Origin: Maylandia zebra
Lineage: Eukaryota; Chordata; Actinopteri; Cichliformes; Cichlidae
Direction of reading: 5' to 3'
DNA length: 64,000 nucleotides
Assembly (NCBI RefSeq): GCF_041146795.1
Contig: NC_135187.1
Coordinates: forward strand, 24,971,056-25,035,055
Shown in pieces: positions 21,567-30,922 of this stretch. The translations under genes were made by a program, and so were the position numbers. The notes below the pieces were generated by a model, which worked only from the letters and a program-made list of their open reading frames with translations, was not told the origin of the DNA and did not search any database. Position 1 is the stretch's first letter, and the number at the start of each line of letters is the position of its first letter.

Positions 21567-22103
21567 GAATCATCTTGCTCGGGCTACTCTGAAAAACTAA
21601 ATGAATAACTCTAGGTGCTACTGGAAGCAAATGCATCCTTCCGACGGCTTGCAGAACTGTTACTCAACGACAAAGAAATACCCAGTGATTTGTAAATAAA
21701 ACTTTGTTATATGATATTCTGCATGGAAATCGACAGCAAAATTGCAGATGAAAAGGAAGCTATTTTTGAGTAATGATGCTTTATATGTGTATGATGTGTG
21801 TGTCTGTATTCATGTTTTTATGTAACCTTTTATGGTTACTGCCTGTCAGTTAGGAAAAGCACATGCTGTAAGTAAACCCTTTATTCACCAAAGCATTACA
21901 CACTGAGTCACTCACAAGTACTTTACAGTAGAGATACCCATATGATCCCGCCATATTTGTTCTGGCGTCATCCGTTTTTTCACGCTACCGTCCAATCAGA
22001 AGCAGAGGACACGGGTGCGGTTTTGATAGATAGGACAATGCACCAATGGTGAGCGGAAACCGGACGTCGTCATTTTTGCCCTTACGGACGCTGTCAAAAA
22101 GTA
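21567..22103 (+). promoter_or_regulatory. Connexin 3' flank and duplicated pef1 promoter (unit 1)
   Basis: The stretch matches 35812-36630 in unit 2. From about 21950 it contains the same promoter-like block: CCAATCAG near 21992, CACCAATGG near 22041, and GC-rich sequence with CpGs. In unit 2 this block stands just upstream of the pef1 start codon. Confidence 0.6.
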
Positions 22104-22124
22104 ACGGCTTTCAACTACGGACAA
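22104..22124 (+). pseudogene. pef1: Orphan pef1 first exon, start codon changed to ACG
   Basis: Seven codons ACG GCT TTC AAC TAC GGA CAA stand where unit 2 has the pef1 exon 1 (MSFHYGQ), followed by the same donor GTATTG. The ATG has become ACG and two further residues differ. No pef1 exons 2-5 follow within this unit. It is a by-product of the tandem duplication. The exon could in principle still be transcribed and spliced to a distant acceptor. Confidence 0.8.
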
Positions 22125-22377
22125 GTATTGAATTCCCACATTTTATATTTTGTTTTTGTCTTCATAATAACATAGTAATGTTGTTTATTGAGTTTCTCTT
22201 TTATTGACCAATGTGACGTAACTAACAGCACCACAACTAGTTTCGGTTATTCATTTGTCTGCTGTGGTTAGCTAAGTGTTACACTGTAAACTGTTGCTAT
22301 TCTTTAGCAACATTTCGGTTGGAAATAGCGAGTTAGTCAGTGTTTATTATTTTAATGTGGTCTTGCGGCTCAGGAAT

Positions 22378-23412
22378 CAGAGGTGGGACCAAGTCGCTGT
22401 TTTGCAAGTCTCAAGTAAGTCTCAAGTCTTTATCCTCAAGTCACAAGTCAAGTCTCAAGTAATGTCAGGCAAGTCAGAGTCGAGTCTCAAGTCACTGGTG
22501 TAAAAGTCCGAGTAAAGTCACAAGTCTGAAATTTTGAATTTCAAGTCCTTTCGAGTCTTAAAAAAAAAACGAAAAAAGAATGTTGCAGTTATGCTAAACT
22601 GTAAATATTAGACCATGTAATTTTAAAATCTGTGTTTTTCTCAACACATGACGAAATAGTGAACTTAGAAAATATACACAAATTGTGAAATTGCACCTCT
22701 ATAAAATGCAGCTCAATTAAACTTAGTTCCAAGAATAATTTTCACCGACAGTTCTGAGATAAGCTGAATGTTATTATTGGATGCGCTTGTAGGGCCGGCT
22801 TTAAAATCGCATGACAAAAATATCATACACATTTAAAAAAACCTGTATCACCAACGGAGCATGGACAAGATTTGCTAGTTAGATGAAGTCAGCTATCTCA
22901 TCATAGCAAAAGAGAAGCACCACCTACCGTTCTTTATGCAACTTCAACTGTCGGAGAAAGTTGAAGTTGTTCCATCTCTGTCTGTGATTCTCTTCTTGCA
23001 TGTTTTGCATATTGCATTTCAGTTTTTTGTTGACTACTTCATAGTTTATGTACCTGAAAAAAATAACTCCTTGCAGCATTTTTGAGCGTTTTTTTTTTTA
23101 TTTTAATCTGGTTAATTTGATTGGCAGTGCTACAGCTCACGCACACATAGTACGGAGTGTGGTTTGAATAAATGAATCAATGAATTGAATTAATGGTGCA
23201 CACTTTCTATATAATATGTATGTTAAATTTTATATTTGGGGTGAAATATCAATTCTTTTCAAGTAAACCGGTTCAAGTCCAATTCAAGTCTCAGGTCATT
23301 GGTGTAAAAGTCCAAGTCAAGTCACAATCTTAGAACATTTTTTCAAATCAAGTCTAAAGTCATTAAATTAATGACTCGAGTCCAAGTCATGTGACTCGAG
23401 TCCACACCTCTG
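22378..23412. mobile_element. Non-autonomous hAT element (1,035 bp)
   Basis: Ends CAGAGGTG...CACCTCTG, with an exact 8-bp target duplication TCAGGAAT at 22370-22377 and 23413-23420. Unit 2 has the uninterrupted site near 36895. Both flanks of the interior hold many variants of the pentamer AAGTC/GACTT ('tctcaagtaagtctcaagtc'), a known style of fish hAT-derived repeats. No transposase is encoded. Confidence 0.92.
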
Positions 23413-23420
23413 TCAGGAAT

Positions 23421-24079
23421 ACGTAAATAGTATAGTTCACCTCGTTTGAAGTGATAGCAGTCATAGTGAGTTTCATCTGAAAGTAGAGGCAACTCATCAC
23501 TGTTGCTAAAACACATAATTACAGCGTAAGTAAATTTTAACCTTAATTACCTACCATATAAAAGAAGTTGAGCTGTTTTATGTCAACAAACGAGGCAACA
23601 CATTGTGTTGATCAACACATTGGAATACAATCTGGCTTATTTTGATTGAATTGTGGCATTGTGAAGCTGCTGTACGTCCAGTTTTTACTTAATTCATGAA
23701 TCTTTTTTCTTGTATTAATTGATTACATCATCAAAAGGCTGGAATAAGCCATTAAACAGCCGGGTGAGGCAGAGAGTTGGGGGGGGGGGATCCCACATGT
23801 TTGTGAACTCTCAGCTGTGTATCGTCTTTTGTTCTGTGGAAGGTATTTAAACCCAGGGCTGTGCCAGGCTTGGGAGAGGCTCTGCTGGTCATTTGCCCTG
23901 TGATGGCTGTTCTCACCAAGCTTGGTTTTGTTCTGTTCTTTATTAAAGGATGGTGGCTACCGCTCGCCATTTAGGATTTATTAAATGAAAACTTCCACAA
24001 GAGCTGGCAAAATCTTAATTTGCATACTTGAATTAAGATTAATTAAGATTAATTAACAAATTTCACACAATTTGTGTCT
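23421..24079. other. End of duplication unit 1 with a unit-specific stretch
   Basis: 23421-23744 and about 24005-24060 match pef1 intron 1 of unit 2. 23745-24004 does not. It includes a G10 run and a 'gtatttaaaccc' TATA-like motif, and may be a solo LTR or a degraded insert. I could not define ends. No gene. Confidence 0.4.
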
Positions 24080-24735
24080 GGGCCAACACCTAAAGACCAC
24101 ACTCTAGACTTTGTCTTGGGTTATGGACTGAATGTATCAATGACTGAAACTTGTGTTTTATCTATTTTAGACCATTTAGGAATTGTATTTGATATTTTAA
24201 TTCCTAAATCTCCAGCAAAACTGGGAAATTTGGGCACATTACCCCATTACTGAAATCTCTTCACTGGTTGCCTTGTGAAGTTTGAGCAGGTTATAAGGTC
24301 TTGTTGCTCATCTACAAGGCTTTAAATGGTTTGGCACCTTTGTATCTCTCTGACCTTTGGCACCTCTGTTCCATCCCAAGCTCTCTGATCTCAGGATACT
24401 GGCCTTCTAAAAGTTCCTAAAGCCAGAAAATAGACTATTTGGGAGCATGCTTTTTCTTTTCGTGCCCCATTTTGTGGAAGAACCTCGCTCAAGATATTAG
24501 GTAGGCAGTATGCTCTGTGAAGGTTTTTAAAGTCAAATTAAAGACTCACTTGTTTACTCTATCTTATGTGTCTTAATTCTATGCCTATCAGTTTTTAAAT
24601 GTTATCAGTTTTTAAGTTGTATTGTTTTTTCTGCACTACTTTTATTTATGTATTTGTCTTTTTATCTTCAAAAAACTGTTCAGCACTTTGTTTGAAAGTG
24701 CTTTATAAATAAAGTTGTTATTATTATTACTATTA
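24080..24735 (+). repeat. L2-type LINE fragments
   Basis: Broken translation gives an endonuclease-like piece (TPKDHTLDFVLGYGLNVSMT) joined to RT C-terminal wording ([11 protein letters not shown]-like, LLIYKALNGLAPLYLSDL). The tail 'gtgctttataaataaagttg' with ATT repeats is typical of fish L2. The middle of the element is missing. Confidence 0.65.
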
Positions 24736-25159
24736 TTAAGAGCCCAGTTGAGGGACTTTTGGGGAAGGAATGTTGTTCCTATTCCAATGTTTTATTTCAT
24801 GCATTCCCTAATGGGGCTTTGGCACTCAATTAGTAGCTTTGTCATTTTGAAAATATGCTTTCACATTCTCAGCCAATTACGCATAATCTTTCAGTGCAGG
24901 GACATTAAGACTTTTCCATGCATCTATTGCTAGATGGTATGCAGACTATCCAAGCTGTGAGGATGTAAACTAACATTTCAGGATATACATATAAATGGTG
25001 CTTTCCAGCAGTGTTTATCCAGTGATTTGCTCATTTGGTTCAACTGTCCCATTTCTACAAGACTTTTTGCACTTTCTTGTGAGGAGTTAGGAAACAGGTT
25101 TCTCTTTAGCCTAAAATGTGTTCTGCCAGGTGTTCAGGAAGAAAAACATGAAGTGATAT

Positions 25160-25970
25160 ATTCATCTACTGTCTCAGTGAGATACATTTTCATTCTTGAT
25201 ACTCTTCTGGGTGTTCACCTGAATAATAAACTAGACTGGAGCCACAACACTGATGAACTTTACAGGAAGGGTCAGAGCAGACTCGACCTGCTGAGGCGGC
25301 TGAGGTCATTTGGAGTCCAGGGAGCGCTTTTAAAGACCTATGACTCTGTGGTGGCATCCGTCATTTTTTACAGTGTGGTATGTTGGAGCAGCAGTTTATC
25401 GGCAGCTGAGAGGAAGAGGTTGGATAAACTCATCAGGAAGGTCAGCTCTGTTCTGGGATGCACCCTGGACCCAGTGCAGGTGGTGGGGGACAGAAGGACT
25501 CTGGCCAAAATAACATCTCTGATGGACAGAGTCTCCCACCCCATGCATGTAAATGTTGCTTAACTGCAGAGCTCCTTCAGTGACAGACTGCTGCATCCTC
25601 GATGCATGAAGGAGCGTTTCCGCAGGTCCTTCCTCCCTGCAGCTGTCAGACTATACAATCAAAACCGCTCCCAACAAACATAGATGTTTACATCTGTGCT
25701 GTAACTGCAATAATTTAATCAACCGATTTGCACTACAACCTGGTTTGCCTCTTATCTGTAGTTATTTTTATTTAATTTAATAACTGTACAGTACTCTGTT
25801 TATAGTAAACATTGTCCATATGTAAATATGTAAGAAAAATTGTGTATGTTTCTGTTCTGTGTCCTGTGTACTGTTTGTTTGTATATGTGTCTTTCTGGCT
25901 ACTGTTACAACCAAATTTCCCCTTGTGGGACAATTACAGGATTATTCTATTCTATTCTAAAACACCTGCA
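25160..25970 (+). pseudogene. Non-LTR retrotransposon RT C-terminal fragment (Rex1-like)
   Basis: A continuous frame to 25563 gives LLGVHLNNKLDWSHNTDELY, RSRLDLLRRLRSFGVQGALL-like wording, SVVASVIFYSVVCWSSSLSA and ERKRLDKLIRKVSSVLGC. Damaged frames then cover the C-terminus up to about 25700. The 3' end carries ATTCT repeats (25948-25962). The 5' part is missing, as is usual for LINE insertions. The family assignment to Rex1/Babar is from wording and tail only. Confidence 0.65.
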
Positions 25971-27247
25971 TTTTTAGCAAAACCTCTCTGAAATTGATGT
26001 TCACCCTGCTAAAATTTAATCTCCCTCTCCTAAACATTGAGAGTTTAGAAAACAGTTCTTTATGCATCTCTAATCAGACAAAACTGTTTTTAGAGGTTTT
26101 TTCATAGTGTTTAAATGAGCATAAAATGTCCTCTTTACTTTTTACCAGGACGTCAGCAAGACAGAAAATGACTCTTTATGCTTTCCTTCTTCTTCTTTTT
26201 ATACAGTAATAGCTCGTCATAGTTTCCTTGGTGACAAGTAACATGGTAACCTTGTATATTAGAATGAGTACTTGGTATTATGAGTAGTTGTGCATGGGCA
26301 GCATTAACATGCTCGTGTGCCATTAAAGGAGAAAACTGTCTTCAAATGTAAGGGAATTAGCTAAAATGGCACGTTTCAGACAGTGGAGGAAGTGAGGGAT
26401 GCACAATTGACCAGTGTAAGAGAGAAAGGATCAAGGAAAGCTACTTTATTGGAGTCCACAAATACAGAATATAGAACTATAAATAAGCACACCAGACCCG
26501 CACTGAAATTGGATGCCTGAAACTATCTAAATTTAAGTATTTACAGTTAATGCTTATTTTGTAAAACAAAATTCATTTAGGCCAAGAATGTATTAGTCAA
26601 ATGTCTTATGTAAAGAAATGGTGTATTTCCTCATACTGCATGGGTAGTTTATTTAATCCAAATCCAGGACCAGTTTTCCTAAAGGGTTTTGTAAACGACA
26701 ACCCACCGAGCACCCACCAAGAGTCCCAAGTGTCCAAGTTCAACGTTTTGCGGGAAGCATTTCTTTCTGGATTTTCAGAATTGCGTGTAATCACAGTGCA
26801 GAGTTAAACAGGCAAACTCTGATTGGCTGAGCACCCGCAACGTTGAACTGGGCGGCTCAGCAGAAAACCCAGCAGGGAAGAACTGCAAGTGACCACAGAG
26901 CTTTAATTGCAGTTTGACCAAAATGTGCACTTGTATTTTAAATGTTAAAATCTATAAGTCGGTACAATTACATCCCATAATAGCTTGTTTTTATGCGGTA
27001 ATATCACTACTGACAACCACTTCTGTGGCCTCTTAACCTAGCAAAACCTAGCAACCACATCATCTACAGCCGTGCCGGCTGTAGATGATGTGGTTGCTAG
27101 GTTTTAATAAGAGAGATAAGAGTCTCTGTTCTCTGTCTACTTAACATTTCTTGCCTCTCTCTCATCCCCCACACCCCCACCCCTTCCTCTTGTTTAACTA
27201 AAAAAAGAAAGGAAAAAGTTTAATAAAATGGTGGAGCATCAGCATTC
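25971..27247. other. Spacer between the duplication units
   Basis: No gene is visible. Two items stand out: a segment near 26150-26350 that resembles 44367-44520, and a perfect hairpin at 27043-27105, both listed separately. Short open frames around 26601 overlap on both strands and look random. Confidence 0.5.
27043..27105. repeat. Perfect 30-bp inverted repeat with 3-base loop
   Basis: The left arm 27043-27072 and right arm 27076-27105 are exact reverse complements around the loop TGC. A partial extra copy of the arm start (CCTAGCAAAA) precedes it. It is too exact to be old. It is not flanked by any transposon end I recognise. Confidence 0.9.
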
Positions 27248-28091
27248 TCTAGGTTTACTTTATGTCCACACACTGGTATGTCCATAGGTTTGTCCAACAG
27301 CTTTGGTTTCCCTGGTGCTTTTTAACTTCAAAATACTGTAACAGAGTTTCTCTTTGAGTGGATGAAGAAAGTGCAGCCTGGACATTTGTTTTCTATTTAC
27401 ACTGTGCAATCATCACTGTGCACAGCAGTAGGGCAGTAAATGCAATTAAGTGGGATTTAAAGGTTAAACGCCTAAAAACAGAGACTGGGTCCTTGCGCTG
27501 TCGCAGATCAGACGCTCTGTATTATAATGTGCTGATTTGCATCCATTCTACATCACATGCAACATCATGTGGATCGGTCTGGTTATCCACCATCATTATA
27601 ACTTTTCGCATTATTTCTTATTTTAGGGCTGCCACGATTAGTCAACTAGTAACAATTACTTCGACGACTAATTTAATCGTCGATGCCTTGTTTGAAGCTT
27701 TGTAAGGTCCTGAAAGACGCAGGAATAAGTAGTAGGATTTACAGTGGGATGCAAAAGTTTGGGCAGCCGTGTCAATAGTCATTATTTTCCTGTTTAAATC
27801 GTTGGTTGTTACAATAAAAAAAATGTCAGTTAAATATATCATATAGGAGACACACACAGTGATATTTGAGAAAGGAAATGAAGTTTATTGGATTTGCCGA
27901 AAGTGTGCAATAATTGTTTAAACAAAATCAAGAAGGTGCATAAAGTTGGGCATTGTTGTCATTTTATTGATTTCAAAACCTTTAGAACTAATTATTGGAA
28001 CTCAAATTGGCTTGGTAAGCTCAGTGACCCCTGCCCCTACATACACAGGTGAATCCAATAATGAGAAAGAGTATTTAAGGGGGTCAGCAAC

Positions 28092-29752
28092 ATGGGGGTT
28101 TCAAAACAACTCTCAAATGACCTGAAGACAAAGATTGTTCACCATCATGGTTTAGGGGAAGGATACAGAAAGCTGTCTCAAAGAAAATGGAAGACCACTG
28201 GTTCAGTTCAAGTTAAGGCTCGAAGTGGCAGACCAAGAAAAATCTCGGATAGACAGAAGCAACGAATTGTGAGAACAGGCAGAGTTAACCCACAGACCAG
28301 CACCAAAGACCTACAACATCATCTTGCAGCAGATGGAGTCACTGTGCATCGTTCAACCATTCGGTGCACTTTACACAAGGAGATGCTGCATGCGAGAATG
28401 ATTCAGAGGAAGCCTTTTCTCCGCCCACAGCACAAACAGAGTCGCTTGAGATACGCTAAAGCACATTTGGACAAGCCAGCTTCATTCTGGAATAAGGTGC
28501 TGTGGACTGATAAAACTAAAATTGAGTTATTTGGGCATAACAAGGGGCGTTATGCATGGAGGAAAAAGAACACAGCATTCCAAGAAAAACACCTGCTACC
28601 TACAGTAAAATATGGTGCTGGTTCCATCATGCTGTGGGGCTGTGTGGCCAGTGCAGGGACTGGGAATCTCGTCAAAGTTGAGGGACACATGGATTCCACT
28701 CAGTATCAGCAGATTCTGGAGACCAATGTCCAGGAATCAGTGACAAAGCTGAAGCTGCACCAGGGCTGGATCTTTCAACAAGACAATGACCCCAAACACT
28801 GCTGTCGCGGTTCGAATTTTGAGGAAGAGACATACGACTGAAAGTCCGTAGTGGGTCAACACAAATGATTTTATTAAAACACATATATGTGGTGAAGATA
28901 GGCTCTGCAAAACATCAGGCTCCATCTCCCACCTGACAATAGGTGGGTGTGATATTTATACTATGATGACCAGTAACTCCAGCGAGTACATATTCTAAAA
29001 AGGAACTGCTACTTCCTCTGTTCCTCCAGATGCTTCCTGTTATTCTACTTGTCTAGACTTAAACAACACTTGCAATTAGTTTACCCAGACAGGCTATGTG
29101 TCTGTGTCATTAATCTAAGTGCATGACCCCCCTCTACGTCATCTGTTACCAGGCAAACTCCAGTGCAGCCTGCTGAATGCACACAGGCAATATGTAGTAA
29201 ATTATACTGTAAACATGTAGGCAACCTTTCAATAGCTGAACTTTGCTCCATTGATCGGCCAGACATCGCGCTGCCCGTAGCTTCAAACCATTAATTAACT
29301 TGACCGAGCTTCAACCCTTTAATTATGTAATATGTGTATAACATGATTACAGTTGCACCTGCAATGAAAGATTATGTGCTTATGCTAACACCTGAAATAC
29401 AGACTTTAATATAACATCACCAGTTTCAATAAATGTGTCAATGAAATGACAACAATGATAAATCATAAATGATGCAACAGTAATAATAAGGATCATGAAT
29501 AGTAACATAGATTATGAATGTAAAATAATATTTCATCTCGACACTGCTCAAATTCCACTAAGGCATTCATGCAGAGGAACAAGTACAACGTTCTGGAACG
29601 GCCATCTCAGTCCCCAGACCTGAATATTATTGAAAATCTGTGGTGTGAGTTAAAGAGAGCTGTCCATGCTCGGAAGCCATCAAACCTGAATGAACTAGAG
29701 AGGTTTTGTAAAGAGGAATGGTCCAAAATACCTTCAACCACAATCCAGACTC
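28092..29752 (+). pseudogene. Broken Tc1-family transposase
   Basis: The reading frame starts MGVSKQLSNDLKTKIVHHHG and covers the helix-turn-helix and catalytic regions up to QQDNDPKH at about 28799. There the solo LTR interrupts it. The frame resumes after 29543 with [20 protein letters not shown] and ends in EEWSKIPSTT before the truncation. About 20 codons seem missing in the DNA-binding part (GYRKLSQRKWKTTG is too short). The first catalytic motif is WTDKT, keeping D. The D and E of the other motifs are visible, but the protein cannot be made. Confidence 0.85.
28803..29543 (-). repeat. Solo LTR (741 bp) inside the Tc1 transposase
   Basis: The ends are TGTCG...CGACA and the flanks carry a 4-bp target duplication CTGC (28799-28802, 29544-29547). 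Read on the minus strand, TATAAATA near 28950 and AATAAA near 28870 occur in promoter-then-poly(A) order, so the LTR is oriented leftward. No internal retroelement sequence remains, as expected after LTR-LTR recombination. Confidence 0.85.
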
Positions 29753-30164
29753 CCACCACCCCGTGGTCTTTTGCTACTCAGTTTAAATATGATATATAAG
29801 TCACTTAGATAACTTAAAAATGTTATTGTTTGGCTTTTTCAGTGTTTTATTTGTTCCTGAATAAATCCTCAGTTTAGCTGACATTAAAGTTATAGTTTTC
29901 ACACAGCAGAATATGCGTCAAACAGAAAACTAATTAAACAGAAGTGTGAAATGGTCGAGAATTTACTCCAATGTCCTGTTATATTTTTGATAGACGGTTG
30001 CGTTTATTACATTCCACCGAGACAATCTGCAAATTTCATTAAAAGTTTAATAAACTATTATCTTGCCTTTATTTTTAGTTAGCACATACCTTAAACCTTT
30101 CAAGCTGTAAGCTATTGATAGTTATATAAGAGCAGATGTATGCTGGTGCAATAAGCTGTCCGTT

Positions 30165-30600
30165 TTACGTCCTTTACTTTACTTTACTTTACTTTATTGA
30201 TTTATATAGCACTTTTCACAGGATAAAAACCACAAAGTGCTTCACAATAATATAAAACAGATAAACATAAAACAGCACAATCAAACATACAGCACAAATC
30301 TAGTTAAAAGCTAGTCTAAACAAATAAGACTTATTTAAAAAGACTCATTTAAAAGAATAAATAGAATCCAGGCAATTCAAAGATGGAGGGAAAGAATTCC
30401 ACAACCTGGGGGCCAACGCTCTAAAAGAGCTATTACCTCTGGTTTTAAAACGCGTTTGGGGGAATACCTACAGCCTCTGATTAGACGACCCCAGGCTGCA
30501 AGAGGGAATATGAGGTTCTAAAAGATCAGAAATATAAAGACAATCTTTATATACATTCAATGGGGCATGATCTGAAAATAATCGGTGACTAGGCGAATAT
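30165..30600 (-). repeat. LINE/SINE-type tail repeat
   Basis: Contains (TTTAC)n, then TTATTGATTTATATAGCACT and 'cacaaagtgcttcac', the reversed tail of a common fish retroposon, followed by 300 bp of its body. It lies within the hAT element. No coding sequence. Confidence 0.5.
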
Positions 30601-30749
30601 CAGAATAATCGTCTGTGGCAGCCCTATCTGACTTTGTGCTGCTATCTGGTTTCGCTTCCATTTCTCTGAAATTGTCTCTCTGTTATTTCCCTGGAGCAGA
30701 GTTTTTTTTTTTCCATGCCTAACACGCATACTATCTACATCATTCATGT

Positions 30750-30922
30750 GAGCGATGCTCCACCTATCTTTCTCTTGCTCTTCATGTTTACCAGCAAGGC
30801 CACACCTTAAAGCCAGCCCCCTTAAAAGATCAGGTGGGACAGAATCAGTGAGCATCGAGTCAAGAGCAGCTGATACATCACATTCACTCAGCACTCATGT
30901 AATGATGCTCCCTGCACCCAGG
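30750..30922 (+). promoter_or_regulatory. Promoter region and 5' noncoding exon of beta connexin copy 2
   Basis: Counterpart of 9300-9472. A TTAAAAG motif near 30823 may act as a TATA-like element. The exon ends CCCAGG|GTAAGG at 30922, with the acceptor at 34174-34175 (TGGTCAG). The conservation between units over this stretch is comparable to that of the coding exons. Confidence 0.55.

Larger units (their letters stand above)
8707..24060 (+). repeat. Tandem duplication unit 1 (beta connexin + pef1 promoter/exon 1)
   Basis: The unit aligns with unit 2 (27248-37440) across the connexin 5' flank, noncoding exon, both introns and coding exons, the 3' flank, and the pef1 promoter and first exon. 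It is longer only because of insertions: the CACTA element 13453-21518 and a hAT element 22378-23412. The last clear shared run is 'ctggcaaaatcttaattt' near 24005 (37407 in unit 2). Between 23745 and 24004 the two units differ; that stretch in unit 1 has the look of an insertion, but I cannot name it. Confidence 0.9.
27742..29752 (+). mobile_element. Second Tc1-family element, 3'-truncated and interrupted
   Basis: Begins TA|CAGTGGGATGCAAAAGTTTG, the terminus of a different Tc1 family from the one at 1435. The transposase remnant follows in the plus direction. The right inverted repeat is missing; the sequence breaks into hAT-internal DNA near 29752. A 741-bp LTR lies inside. Confidence 0.85.
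27625..30625. mobile_element. hAT-type element carrying nested insertions
   Basis: Starts AGGGCTGCCACGATTAGTC and ends in GTGGCAGCCCT, matching termini of a common fish hAT family. The flanking unit-1 sequence (around 9130-9150) runs through uninterrupted, which confirms an insertion. The 8-bp target duplication is not clean. The hAT transposase is absent. A Tc1-like element (27742-about 29752) occupies its left part and itself contains a solo LTR. Confidence 0.75.

Noticed and set aside
22378-23412. The repeated AAGTC pentamers looked at first like a CRISPR-like or satellite array
   Set aside because: Spacing is irregular and the whole stretch is bounded by hAT ends with an 8-bp target duplication.
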